Below are positions 15,107 to 23,373 of a stretch of 33,026 nt of DNA, one piece after another (the first letter of the stretch is position 1; each line of letters starts with the position of its first letter). Under the pieces are notes generated by a model. The model worked only from the letters and a program-made list of their open reading frames with translations. It was not told where the DNA came from and searched no databases. The stretch comes from Nitrospira sp. CG24E (lineage in GTDB: Bacteria > Nitrospirota > Nitrospiria > Nitrospirales > Nitrospiraceae): positions 10,259 to 43,284 of the forward strand of contig NEWP02000024.1 of the NCBI GenBank assembly GCA_002869895.2, written 5' to 3'. The position numbers and the translations under genes are program-made.

Positions 15107-17937
15107 CGTTTCTTGCGCGTGACGCGCGGTCGGCTGCGAGGCAACTGAGCCGACTTCGTCTTCGTAGTCTTCGTCGTCGCTTTCTTCACCGTTGCACGAG
15201 ATCGTGACGCCTTGTGCCTGGGAAGGGAACGGCTCGATCCAGTTTCGGCCAACGATGCATGGGCTGCCGCGAGCCGCGCAATCGGAATACGATAGGGCGA
15301 ACAACTCACATAGTCCAATCCGAGCTCATGACAGAACTCGACAGAACTGGGATCGCCTCCGTGCTCACCGCAAATGCCGAGCTTAATTCCAGGACGGGTT
15401 TTCCTGCCGCCGGCGATGGCCTGCTTCATCAAAGCCCCCACCCCTTCTCGATCGAGCACCGCAAAGGGATCCGCCTCCATAATGTTGGCCGTCCGATAAA
15501 AATCGATAAACTTCGCCGCATCGTCGCGAGAAAATCCGAACGTAGTTTGTGTAAGGTCGTTCGTCCCGAACGAAAAAAACTCCGCCTCTGTCGCAATACG
15601 ATCGGCCGTCACGGCGGCACGAGGCAACTCAATCATCGTGCCGACAAGATAGGAGAGCTTGACGTTGTACTGCTTCATGGTCTCCTGCGCCACCTCGCGG
15701 ATCAAGTCTTTCTGCGCCTTCATTTCCGACACCATCCCCACCAGCGGGATCATGATCTCCGGGACGATCGTCTTCCCTTCCTTGGCCAGCTCGCACGCGG
15801 CCTCCATGATCGCCCGCGCTTGCATACGGGTAATCTCCGGCATCGTAATCCCAAGCCGGCACCCGCGCGACCCGAGCATCGGATTAAACTCGTGGAGTTC
15901 TTCGACTCGAGCCAACAATCGACGCTTTTCTTGCAGCTTGGCTCCGTCGCGCCCGGTCAGCTCCAGCTGCGCGATCTCCACCATCAACTCTTCACGCTTC
16001 GGCAAAAATTCGTGCAGCGGCGGATCGAGCAAACGAATGGTGACCGGGTAGCCGGCCATCTCGCGATAGAGCCCGATGAAATCAAGCTTTTGCAGAGGCA
16101 AGAGCTGATCCAGAAATTTTTCCCGCTCTTCTTTTGTCCGCGCCAAGATCATTTTCTGCATGATCGGGATGCGATCCTCGGCGAAAAACATATGCTCCGT
16201 CCGGCAGAGGCCGATTCCTTCTGCACCGAAACCACGCGCGATGTTCGCCTGATCCGGCACATCTGCATTGGCGCGGACGCGCAACCTCCGCACGCGGTCG
16301 GCCCACGAGAGAATCAATGCAAACCGCTGGTACTTATCGGACTTACTCGCATCCAACTTACCTTGGATGACTTGAATGATTTCAGATTCGACGACGGGAA
16401 GATCCCCCTCGTACACATTGCCGGTCGATCCGTTGATCGATAGGTAGTCTCCCTCGCGGAATACCTTGGCCCCGATGCGAACGGACTGGCCATCCAACAC
16501 TTCTACTGCATCGCAGCCGGCCACACAGACCTTACCCATCTGCCGGGCGACCACCGCCGCGTGGGACGTCATCCCTCCCCGCGCCGTCAGAAACCCCTCT
16601 GCAGCATTCATCCCATGAATATCGTCAGGACTCGTTTCCTGCCTGACCAATACCACACGGATACCGGACTCTTTCATCGCCACAGCACGATCCGGAGTGA
16701 GAGCGATCTTCCCTGCTGCTGCGCCAGGACCGGCCGGAAGCCCTTTCCCCAACGGATTGGATCTTGCCTCTTCTTTCGTGTCGAAAATCGGGTAGAGATA
16801 TTGCGCCAATTGTTCAGGCCCAATCCGCTGGACCGCTTCCTCCTTCGAAATCAGGCGCTCTCTCACCATGTCGACCGCAATCTTCACGGCAGCGATACCG
16901 GTCCGCTTACCGACCCTGGTTTGCAACATGTAGAGCTTGCCCTCTTGGATCGTAAATTCCAGATCGAGCATGTCCCGGTAATGTTTTTCGAGTCGCTTGT
17001 AGGTATGCTCCAATTCCTTGTAGGCCTCCGGTACATTCTTCGCGAGCGCCGTCACTGGAAGCGGAGTCCTGATGCCGGCGACGACATCCTCGCCTTGGGC
17101 ATTCATCAAACACTCACCGAAAAAGTTTTTGTCGCCGGAAGCCGGATCGCGCGTGAATGCCACACCGGTTCCGCTCGTCTCTCCCATGTTTCCGAAGACC
17201 ATCGCGACCACGTTGATCGCCGTACCCCAGGAGTCGGGAATTCCGTAGAGACGCCGGTAGGTGACAGCCCGCGCCCCAAACCAGGAGGAAAAGACGGCAT
17301 TGACCGCCAAGCGAAGCTGCTCGAGCGGCTCATCGGGGAACTCTTTCTTGGTTTCTTCCTTGATGAGTGTCTTAAAGCTGGCGACCAATTCACGGAGACG
17401 CCGGGCATCAAGATGGGTCTCGTGCAAGACGCCGACCTCGGCCTTCTTATGCTTGAGGATCGCTTCGAAATGTTCGCGCGGCACGCCCATGACAATGCTG
17501 CCATACATAGCCACAAAGCGGCGATAGCTGTCCTGAGCAAATCGATCGTTGCGCGTTTTTGCCGCCAGCCCCTCGACCGTCTTGGTTGTGAGACCGACGT
17601 TCAAGACCGTATCCATCATGCCGGGCATCGAAGCCCTGGCGCCGGACCTGACCGAGACCAACAATGGCCGCTCAGGATCGCCGAACCCCATCCCCATCGA
17701 CCGCTCGACCCGCTTGAGCGATTTCAGCGCGGCATCCCACATGCCGGAAGGATACTGCTTGCCATTTTTGTAATATTCGACGCAGGCCTCAGTTGAAATC
17801 GTAAAGCCGGGCGGAACGGAGATACCGAGATTCGTCATTTCGGCAAGTCCGGCGCCCTTCCCACCGAGAAGCTCTTTCATGTTGGAAGTCCCTTCGGCCA
17901 CACCGTCGCCGAAGTAGTACACATATTTCTTAGCCAC
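15103..17937 (-). CDS. ppdK: Pyruvate, phosphate dikinase
   Basis: Interconverts pyruvate, ATP and phosphate with PEP, AMP and PPi in the cytosol. The 944-residue protein has the nucleotide-binding part (LLGGKGAGLAEMTNLG; SVRSGARASMPGMMDTVLN), the swivelling phosphohistidine domain GGMTSHAAVVARQMGK (H459) and the PEP-binding barrel ending GICGEHGGDP and SPYRIPIARLAAA. Beyond the normal family end is a tail of about 46 residues, very rich in Lys, Arg, Ser and Thr with no acidic residue after its start. The start is GTG with AAGGAG about 8 bases upstream. Its stop overlaps the ribD start. Confidence 0.96.
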   Translation of the reverse strand: MAKKYVYYFGDGVAEGTSNMKELLGGKGAGLAEMTNLGISVPPGFTISTEACVEYYKNGKQYPSGMWDAALKSLKRVERSMGMGFGDPERPLLVSVRSGARASMPGMMDTVLNVGLTTKTVEGLAAKTRNDRFAQDSYRRFVAMYGSIVMGVPREHFEAILKHKKAEVGVLHETHLDARRLRELVASFKTLIKEETKKEFPDEPLEQLRLAVNAVFSSWFGARAVTYRRLYGIPDSWGTAINVVAMVFGNMGETSGTGVAFTRDPASGDKNFFGECLMNAQGEDVVAGIRTPLPVTALAKNVPEAYKELEHTYKRLEKHYRDMLDLEFTIQEGKLYMLQTRVGKRTGIAAVKIAVDMVRERLISKEEAVQRIGPEQLAQYLYPIFDTKEEARSNPLGKGLPAGPGAAAGKIALTPDRAVAMKESGIRVVLVRQETSPDDIHGMNAAEGFLTARGGMTSHAAVVARQMGKVCVAGCDAVEVLDGQSVRIGAKVFREGDYLSINGSTGNVYEGDLPVVESEIIQVIQGKLDASKSDKYQRFALILSWADRVRRLRVRANADVPDQANIARGFGAEGIGLCRTEHMFFAEDRIPIMQKMILARTKEEREKFLDQLLPLQKLDFIGLYREMAGYPVTIRLLDPPLHEFLPKREELMVEIAQLELTGRDGAKLQEKRRLLARVEELHEFNPMLGSRGCRLGITMPEITRMQARAIMEAACELAKEGKTIVPEIMIPLVGMVSEMKAQKDLIREVAQETMKQYNVKLSYLVGTMIELPRAAVTADRIATEAEFFSFGTNDLTQTTFGFSRDDAAKFIDFYRTANIMEADPFAVLDREGVGALMKQAIAGGRKTRPGIKLGICGEHGGDPSSVEFCHELGLDYVSCSPYRIPIARLAAAHASLAETGSSRSLPRHKASRSRATVKKATTKTTKTKSAQLPRSRPRVTRKKR

Positions 17938-17971
17938 GCCGCATTCTCCTTCGCGTTGACGTCAGTTCAAT

Positions 17972-18463
17972 TCAATGGGCGACTGATGCTCCATGGCCGG
18001 CAACGGATTCGAGATGCAACCGATACCGTCCAACGAGATACCATTTCGCCACCAGCCCACAGGCAATGACTGCCACGAGAATCAGCACCATGAAAAGCAG
18101 CCGATAATCGGCGTGTACTCCCCGATCCGCATAATACTGCCCGTCCGGTCCATGCCGAAGCTTGAGATCCGGTTGAATCTGATGAGTCTTGCCGGATTTG
18201 TCTGAGAGATTGATCCACTCCATGCAGAGGCGCACCGGCTCTGCCGCTCCCGTAACGGACTGCCAGCCGAGTTTAAGGCAAATATCTTGTTTGGAATTGA
18301 ATACATCGGGGGCCGTTGCCAGTTCATCGAGATTGATTCCACTGGCCCATAACCCAACCAACACGATCGCGTTGCAGAACAGGATCAGGGCAAGAGATAC
18401 GCCGATGGTGAACCGACGGATTTTCTTCGCCCGACGTTGATCGTCTGACAATGAGTGATCCAT
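17972..18463 (-). CDS. Two-span membrane protein, hypothetical
   Basis: A 163-residue protein of unknown family. A basic N-terminus (RRAKKIRR) leads into a first transmembrane helix at about 18-41, then an 80-residue external loop with two cysteines (C62, C80) that could form a disulfide, then a second helix at about 121-143. The ATG at 18463 and a GTG at 18469 are alternative starts. It lies between glyS and ppdK on the same strand, 34 bases before ppdK. Confidence 0.7.
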   Translation of the reverse strand: MDHSLSDDQRRAKKIRRFTIGVSLALILFCNAIVLVGLWASGINLDELATAPDVFNSKQDICLKLGWQSVTGAAEPVRLCMEWINLSDKSGKTHQIQPDLKLRHGPDGQYYADRGVHADYRLLFMVLILVAVIACGLVAKWYLVGRYRLHLESVAGHGASVAH

Positions 18464-18491
18464 CCCCACACCCGATCGCTTTGTCTCACTT

Positions 18492-18590
18492 GATAGGTGG
18501 TCCGGATGAGTCCCCTACTGCGCGCGTCCAACGAGGGCCTTCTGAGGCCGCGCGTTGCGCGAGCACGGGGGACTTATCGGACCACCTATC
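18492..18590. repeat. 99-base near-perfect hairpin (intergenic structured repeat)
   Basis: The outer arms are GATAGGTGGTCCG at 18492-18504 and its exact complement at 18578-18590, continuing inward with AGTCCCC/GGGGACT after a one-base slip. The apex is GGCCT-TCTG-AGGCC, and the middle is GC-rich (GCGCGCG/CGCG). It starts 2 bases after the glyS stop. I infer a terminator, mRNA-stabilising element or member of a dispersed repeat family. The lack of a clear T-run argues against a plain intrinsic terminator. Confidence 0.7.
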
Positions 18591-18592
18591 TC

Positions 18593-20782
18593 TTACCCTC
18601 CTTGTACCACAATCTGCGAGAAGTCCGCGAATGACATAAACAAATCATCCACGTGTTTGAGCAGCGACAACCGGTTACTTCGGACGATCGGATCCTCTGC
18701 ATTGACCATGACAGCCGTGAAGAACGCATCGATGGCAGGCTTCAGACGCACCAGCGCGTCCAGAGCTTGGCCATAGTCTCCACGGGTCATCGCGGACTTC
18801 ATCTTCTCCTGCTCTTCTGTCGTGGCCTGGTAGAGCGCCGACTCCGTAGGATGCTCGAACCGCGTCAGATCGACCGGTTTGCGATCCCACTGCTCTTTTT
18901 CGACGAGCCGGTGCGCACGCTTGAACCCGACGATCAACGGATCAAACTCCGGCTTCGTGGTCACGGATTCAAGCGCCTTCATTCTCAGCACGAGATCGAC
19001 GAGATCCAACGCCTGGTCATGAGCCGGCTTGAGCACCGCTTCGATGACATCATCTCGCAATGCATAGATGACCCGACCATAGTGCCGAACCCGTTCGAAG
19101 ACGAATTCCGTCATGCGCCGCAGGCCCTGCTGTTCGGAATCTGGCATCCCCTTGAAGCCATCGTCGGAAACGAAGTTTCTCGCATTGCTAATGTAGCGCC
19201 CCAAGTTGGTGCGCAGGTTTCCCTCAAGAACAATCCGGACAATGGCCGTGGCATTCCTGCGCAACGCAAAGGGGTCTTCCGATCCGGTGGGTATGACTCC
19301 TACGTGGAAGAACGCCGCGATGGAATCCATCCGATCGGCCAACGACAGGACTTGACCGGCCAGGGTCCGAGGCAATTCGCCTTCGATCGATCGCGGGAGA
19401 TACTGTTCCCTGATCGCCTGACTGACCGCATCAGGCTCACCGTCATGTTTTGCGTACTCGCCCCCCATGAGGCCCTGCAGTTCAGGAAACTCACCGACTA
19501 CACCGGTGAGAAGATCGGCCTTGCACAGATCCGCTGCCCTCTCGCAGGCCCGTTTCAGTTCGCCGTCATGAGGTCGCAAACTTGAGGCGATGAAGCCGGC
19601 CAGCTTCCTGACCCGTTGCTGTTTCTGAGCCATGGTTCCGAGCTTCTGATGGAATGTGACACCAGCAAGCTTCTTCACACGGTCTTGTAACTTCACCTTG
19701 CGGTCTTCGTCGAAGAAAAATTTGGCATCGGCCAAACGCGCCGCCAGAACCCGTTCGTTGCCTTCACGGATGAGAGTCATGTCTTTCACTTGGTTGTTGG
19801 CCACCGCGATGAAATGCGCCACAAGTCTGCCAATATCCTTGTGCATCAAGGAGAAGAACCCCTGATGTTCTTTCATGGAGGTGATCAAAATCTCTTGCGG
19901 CACCTCTAGGTAGGCATCCTTGAAGGATCCGACAATGGCATTGGGACATTCGGTCGTATAGACCGCCTGATCCAGCAGATCGACATCGACGTTCAGACTA
20001 AAATTGGTCTTCTTGCAGATCAGGGCAATCTGATCTTCGATCACGCGTCGCCGACGCTGAGGATCGGCAATGACCCCGTGACGTTCAAGCCCCTTCACAT
20101 AGGATCCGTAGTCTCGGACCGTAATCCCTCTTGCACTCCCTAACACGCGATGGCCTTCCGTCCGATTCCCAGCGGTAATCCCCGCGGCTTCGATGGGAAG
20201 CGTGGCCCCTCCGTACAACGCCACCAGCCACCGTATCGGCCGAGCGAACCGTGCGCCGGTGTGATTCCACTTCATCGCCTTTGGAAAAGAAAGTTTTGCG
20301 ATCAACGGCGGAAGAAGTTCTTTCAAAACCACGCTGGCGGGCTGCCCGAGTTCCTGCTTCACTGCAAAGAGATACTCCCCCTTCGGGGTCTGTCGAATCT
20401 GCAACTCGTGGACGGTAACTCCTTGCCCTGCGGCAAACCCTGTCGCGGCTCTGGTCGGTAGGCCAGCCTGATCGAATGCCACCGCTTTGGAAGGCCCCAT
20501 CGCCTCCTTGACCATAGAGGTTTGCTGAGTTGCGAGCCCCTCAACCACTAGAGTCAATCTTCGTGGAGTTCCCAGCGTACGGACGGACTGAAACGTGAGA
20601 CGTTGGTCTTTCAACAGCTGCTCAGCAGAGTCTTTGAGAGAAGACAAGGCAGGAGCGATAAACTGGTAGGGAAGTTCTTCGACGCCGATCTCAAGCAACA
20701 ACTCAGCAGCGGTTACCGAAGAAGGACGCCCACCCTTCTTCGTAGCAAGAACGGAACGTCGACGTTTCTGAGCCTTTGGCAT
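18593..20782 (-). CDS. glyS: Glycine--tRNA ligase, beta subunit
   Basis: Subunit of the alpha2-beta2 bacterial glycyl-tRNA synthetase that binds tRNA-Gly. The family start LLLEIGVEELP is visible at about residue 28, with GPSKAVAFDQAG, LARPIRWL-type (FARPIRWLVALYGG) and the anticodon-binding C-terminus (VMVNAEDPIVRSNRLSLL). With the ATG at 20782 the protein is 729 residues. A 26-residue basic leader (PKAQKRRR...TKKGGR) precedes the usual N-terminus. AAGGA lies about 5 bases upstream of that ATG, so the longer frame to 20992 is rejected. It follows glyQ by 16 bases. Confidence 0.96.
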   Translation of the reverse strand: MPKAQKRRRSVLATKKGGRPSSVTAAELLLEIGVEELPYQFIAPALSSLKDSAEQLLKDQRLTFQSVRTLGTPRRLTLVVEGLATQQTSMVKEAMGPSKAVAFDQAGLPTRAATGFAAGQGVTVHELQIRQTPKGEYLFAVKQELGQPASVVLKELLPPLIAKLSFPKAMKWNHTGARFARPIRWLVALYGGATLPIEAAGITAGNRTEGHRVLGSARGITVRDYGSYVKGLERHGVIADPQRRRRVIEDQIALICKKTNFSLNVDVDLLDQAVYTTECPNAIVGSFKDAYLEVPQEILITSMKEHQGFFSLMHKDIGRLVAHFIAVANNQVKDMTLIREGNERVLAARLADAKFFFDEDRKVKLQDRVKKLAGVTFHQKLGTMAQKQQRVRKLAGFIASSLRPHDGELKRACERAADLCKADLLTGVVGEFPELQGLMGGEYAKHDGEPDAVSQAIREQYLPRSIEGELPRTLAGQVLSLADRMDSIAAFFHVGVIPTGSEDPFALRRNATAIVRIVLEGNLRTNLGRYISNARNFVSDDGFKGMPDSEQQGLRRMTEFVFERVRHYGRVIYALRDDVIEAVLKPAHDQALDLVDLVLRMKALESVTTKPEFDPLIVGFKRAHRLVEKEQWDRKPVDLTRFEHPTESALYQATTEEQEKMKSAMTRGDYGQALDALVRLKPAIDAFFTAVMVNAEDPIVRSNRLSLLKHVDDLFMSFADFSQIVVQGG

Positions 20783-20798
20783 GGATCCTTCTGCTGGG

Positions 20799-21740
20799 CT
20801 AAGACCGACCAGCGACAGTTCTTGAACGTGCGCCCGATAACTTTGCTCCGCCACGCTCCATCCTACGATTGAGCAGCGGATGCCCCATCGCTGCGCGCTC
20901 TTCGATGTAACGTTCGGCACATTGGCGCGCGAGGGCGCGAACTCTCGCGATGTATCCTGTCCGCTCTGCCACACTGATCGCACCACGGGCATCCAGTAGG
21001 TTGAAGAGATGCGAAGACTTGATACAGAACTCGTAGGCCGGCAGCGTCAATCGTTTCTCGGTTTTGGCCAGCAACCTCTTACATTCTCCTTCGAACGATT
21101 GGAATGTGGCCATGAGCATCGCCACATCGCCCTCTTCGAAATTATAGGTCGAAAACTGGACTTCAGTTTCGTGATGGATGTCGCGGTAGGTAATCGAATC
21201 GTTCCACGCCAGATCGAAAACGCTATTCACCTGTTGCAGATACATGGCAATCCGTTCCGTCCCATAGGTAATCTCGACGGTAATCGGATTCAGTTCTATG
21301 CCGCCGATCTCTTGGAAGTAGGTGAACTGGGTAATTTCCATCCCGTCGAGACGCACCTCCCAACCAAGGCCCCAGGCGCCTAATGTGGGAGACTCCCAAT
21401 CGTCCTGAATGAATCGGATGTCGTGCTGCTTCGGGTTAATCCCCAATTGAGCCAGACTCTCCAGATACAACGCTTGAATGTTGTCGGGCGCCGGCTTTAG
21501 GACAACCTGATACTGATAGTAATGTTGCATGCGGTTCGGATTTTCTCCATAGCGTCCATCTGTGGGACGCCTGCATGGTTGGGGGTAAGCCGCCCGCCAT
21601 GGCTCAGGACCCAGGGACCGGAGAAACGTAGCCGGGTGAAAGGTGCCTGCCCCCATCTCGAGATCATAGGGCTGATGGATGACGCAGCCTTGCTCGGCCC
21701 AATAATGATGCAACGTGAGGATGAGATCCTGGAATGTCAC
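20799..21740 (-). CDS. glyQ: Glycine--tRNA ligase, alpha subunit
   Basis: Catalytic subunit that forms glycyl-adenylate and charges tRNA-Gly. The 313-residue sequence begins with the conserved [20 protein letters not shown] and contains [32 protein letters not shown] and [18 protein letters not shown]. The start is GTG with AGGA 8 bases upstream. It is the first gene of the long minus-strand run and is divergent from the Rrf2 gene across 279 bases, so the promoter for the run is probably there. Confidence 0.97.
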   Translation of the reverse strand: MTFQDLILTLHHYWAEQGCVIHQPYDLEMGAGTFHPATFLRSLGPEPWRAAYPQPCRRPTDGRYGENPNRMQHYYQYQVVLKPAPDNIQALYLESLAQLGINPKQHDIRFIQDDWESPTLGAWGLGWEVRLDGMEITQFTYFQEIGGIELNPITVEITYGTERIAMYLQQVNSVFDLAWNDSITYRDIHHETEVQFSTYNFEEGDVAMLMATFQSFEGECKRLLAKTEKRLTLPAYEFCIKSSHLFNLLDARGAISVAERTGYIARVRALARQCAERYIEERAAMGHPLLNRRMERGGAKLSGARSRTVAGRS

Positions 21741-21947
21741 GAATAGTCCTGTCGTTGATATGGGAAGCTGAAGGATTCTCCGCTAAAAGCAGTAGGACGA
21801 GCACAGAAACTAACAGGACGCGCAGAAGCTGTCAAGGCATAACCCCTCTATGATCAATGGCTTGTGGAAGATTACAGGGGCACGAACGGATAACCATTTA
21901 GAGCCAGATCCTTTGAACTGCTTTATTCATATCTTTCACATTCACCC

Positions 21948-21977
21948 TTGACGAAACCAGAGCTGATCCTCTATTGT
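21948..21977 (+). promoter_or_regulatory. Possible sigma-70 promoter for the rrf2-tauE pair
   Basis: TTGACG (21948-21953) and TATTGT (21972-21977) are separated by 18 bases, about 40 bases upstream of the Rrf2 start. The surrounding spacer is AT-rich compared with the genes. Not experimentally shown. Confidence 0.4.
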
Positions 21978-22019
21978 ATTTCTTGTTGATAAACTTACTC
22001 ATGATTAGCGACACACAGA

Positions 22020-22454
22020 ATGAAACTCTCGAAGAAAAGTGAGTACGGACTTCGTGCGCTACTGGAACTCACGCTCTTCCATGGAAAGGCAACACTACAA
22101 CGACACCATATCGCAGAGCGCCAGCATATCCCGGTAGAGTTCCTGGAACAGATCCTTCTCGCCTTGAAGCGCGCTGGACTAGTCACGAGCCGCCGTGGAA
22201 TGAACGGCGGCTACGCACTACTTAAGCCTCCAGGAGAGATCACCCTCGGCCAGGTGATTCGCATCTTGGATGGCCCCCTTGCTCCCATCGGATGCGTGAG
22301 CAAGACGGCCTACCAGAAATGTGTAGACTGCCCCTATGCTAAACATGCCCAATGTCCGGTGCAACATGTGATGGGTACGGTGCGTGATGCCATTGCCGAT
22401 ATCCTGGACCACTACACACTCGACGACTTCGTCTCCAGCCATCGCAAAGGATAA
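22020..22454 (+). CDS. Rrf2-family transcription regulator, probable Fe-S sensor
   Basis: A 144-residue winged-helix regulator. The N-terminal MKLSKKSEYGLRALLEL and recognition-helix region IPVEFLEQILLALKRAGLVTSRRGMNGGY are typical of Rrf2/IscR/CymR. Four cysteines (C92, C101, C104, C112) sit where IscR-type proteins bind an iron-sulfur cluster. The start has no strong ribosome binding site. The tauE-type gene begins 2 bases after the stop, so the regulator probably controls that exporter, perhaps in answer to sulfur or redox state. Confidence 0.92.
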   Translation: MKLSKKSEYGLRALLELTLFHGKATLQRHHIAERQHIPVEFLEQILLALKRAGLVTSRRGMNGGYALLKPPGEITLGQVIRILDGPLAPIGCVSKTAYQKCVDCPYAKHAQCPVQHVMGTVRDAIADILDHYTLDDFVSSHRKG

Positions 22455-22456
22455 TC

Positions 22457-23290
22457 ATGGACGTCGTCGTACTTGTACTGATCACCTTCGCAGCGGCCAC
22501 CGTCAATGGTGCTTTAGGATACGGTTTCTCTTCAATCACAGTTCCCGTCGCACTGCTGTTTTATACGAATCGTATTCTGAATCCGGCGTTAGTGCTCGTC
22601 GAATTGGTCATCAATGGATACGTCCTCTTCATCAACCGCAAGAGCGTCCCGAACATTTGGTGGCGTGTAGCGCCTATCCTGATAGGCCTCGTGATCGGAG
22701 TCGGGATCGGCAGTTATATTCTCTCCCTCGTTCACCCGTCCTGGGTCAAGTTTGTGACTTACGTCATGCTGTTGCCTCTGATTCTGCTCCAAGCAGCCGG
22801 TATTAGAAAACCTATCAAAGCCGAAAAGGCCATCGCGATCCCCTTCGGAGTGGGAATTGGAACTCTCTATTCCATCACCACCATCTCAGGCCCTCCCCTT
22901 GCGGTTCTCTTCAACAATCAAGGATATGTCAAACAGGATTTCCGGGCCGCGCTAGGCGTCATTCGAGTGGGGGAAGCGGTCATGACGGGAATCGCCTACT
23001 ACTTCATCGGACTCTACAGTTCGGCCAGCATGGAGGTCATTCTGTATATCGTCCCCAGCGTCCTCTTGGGAATTCCGCTCGGAACCTTTCTCATTCGTTG
23101 GATGGACCCTGAAACCTTCAGGCGAATCTGCATGGCCTTTGACGCCTTGATCGTCGCATTCGGATTGTCCAGAGTGCTTACCGAGCTAAACCTGGCCAAC
23201 GCGATCACCACATATAGCATCTTCACGATCATGATGATGGTGAATGTCTACTTGCTGTATCGATTTTTCCGGGACAGGACCGTTCCATGA
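22457..23290 (+). CDS. TauE/SafE-family sulfite or organosulfonate exporter
   Basis: A 277-residue polytopic inner-membrane protein with about eight hydrophobic spans. The two half-repeats typical of the family are visible: NGALGYGFSSITVPVALLF near the start and GTLYSITTISGPPLAVLFNNQG in the middle. Members export sulfite, sulfoacetate or related anions; the substrate here is not fixed. It is translationally coupled to the Rrf2 gene. An IS element sits 83 bases downstream. Confidence 0.88.
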   Translation: MDVVVLVLITFAAATVNGALGYGFSSITVPVALLFYTNRILNPALVLVELVINGYVLFINRKSVPNIWWRVAPILIGLVIGVGIGSYILSLVHPSWVKFVTYVMLLPLILLQAAGIRKPIKAEKAIAIPFGVGIGTLYSITTISGPPLAVLFNNQGYVKQDFRAALGVIRVGEAVMTGIAYYFIGLYSSASMEVILYIVPSVLLGIPLGTFLIRWMDPETFRRICMAFDALIVAFGLSRVLTELNLANAITTYSIFTIMMMVNVYLLYRFFRDRTVP

Positions 23291-23373
23291 GAGGGAAAGA
23301 TGGACAAACCCAACCTCCTAAATCCGAGCATCGACCGACAATCTCGCGTACTTCGCTTACTGAGCCGACCACC

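Noticed and set aside
15107-15304. Longer N-terminus for ribD
   Set aside because: The extra 66 residues are the shadow of the ppdK tail; the GTG at 15106 overlaps the ppdK stop and gives the family length.
15214-17796. Two plus-strand open frames of about 410 codons each (15214-16443 and 16561-17796)
   Set aside because: They lie wholly antisense to ppdK, which has full family motifs; their translations are Arg/His/Pro-rich with no domain. High GC makes such shadows common.
20783-20992. Longer N-terminus for glyS
   Set aside because: It would overlap glyQ, and the ATG at 20782 has AAGGA at the right distance.
21741-22019. Possible tRNA or T-box leader ahead of glyQ
   Set aside because: No cloverleaf, GGTTC-type arm or T-box sequence was seen in this spacer.
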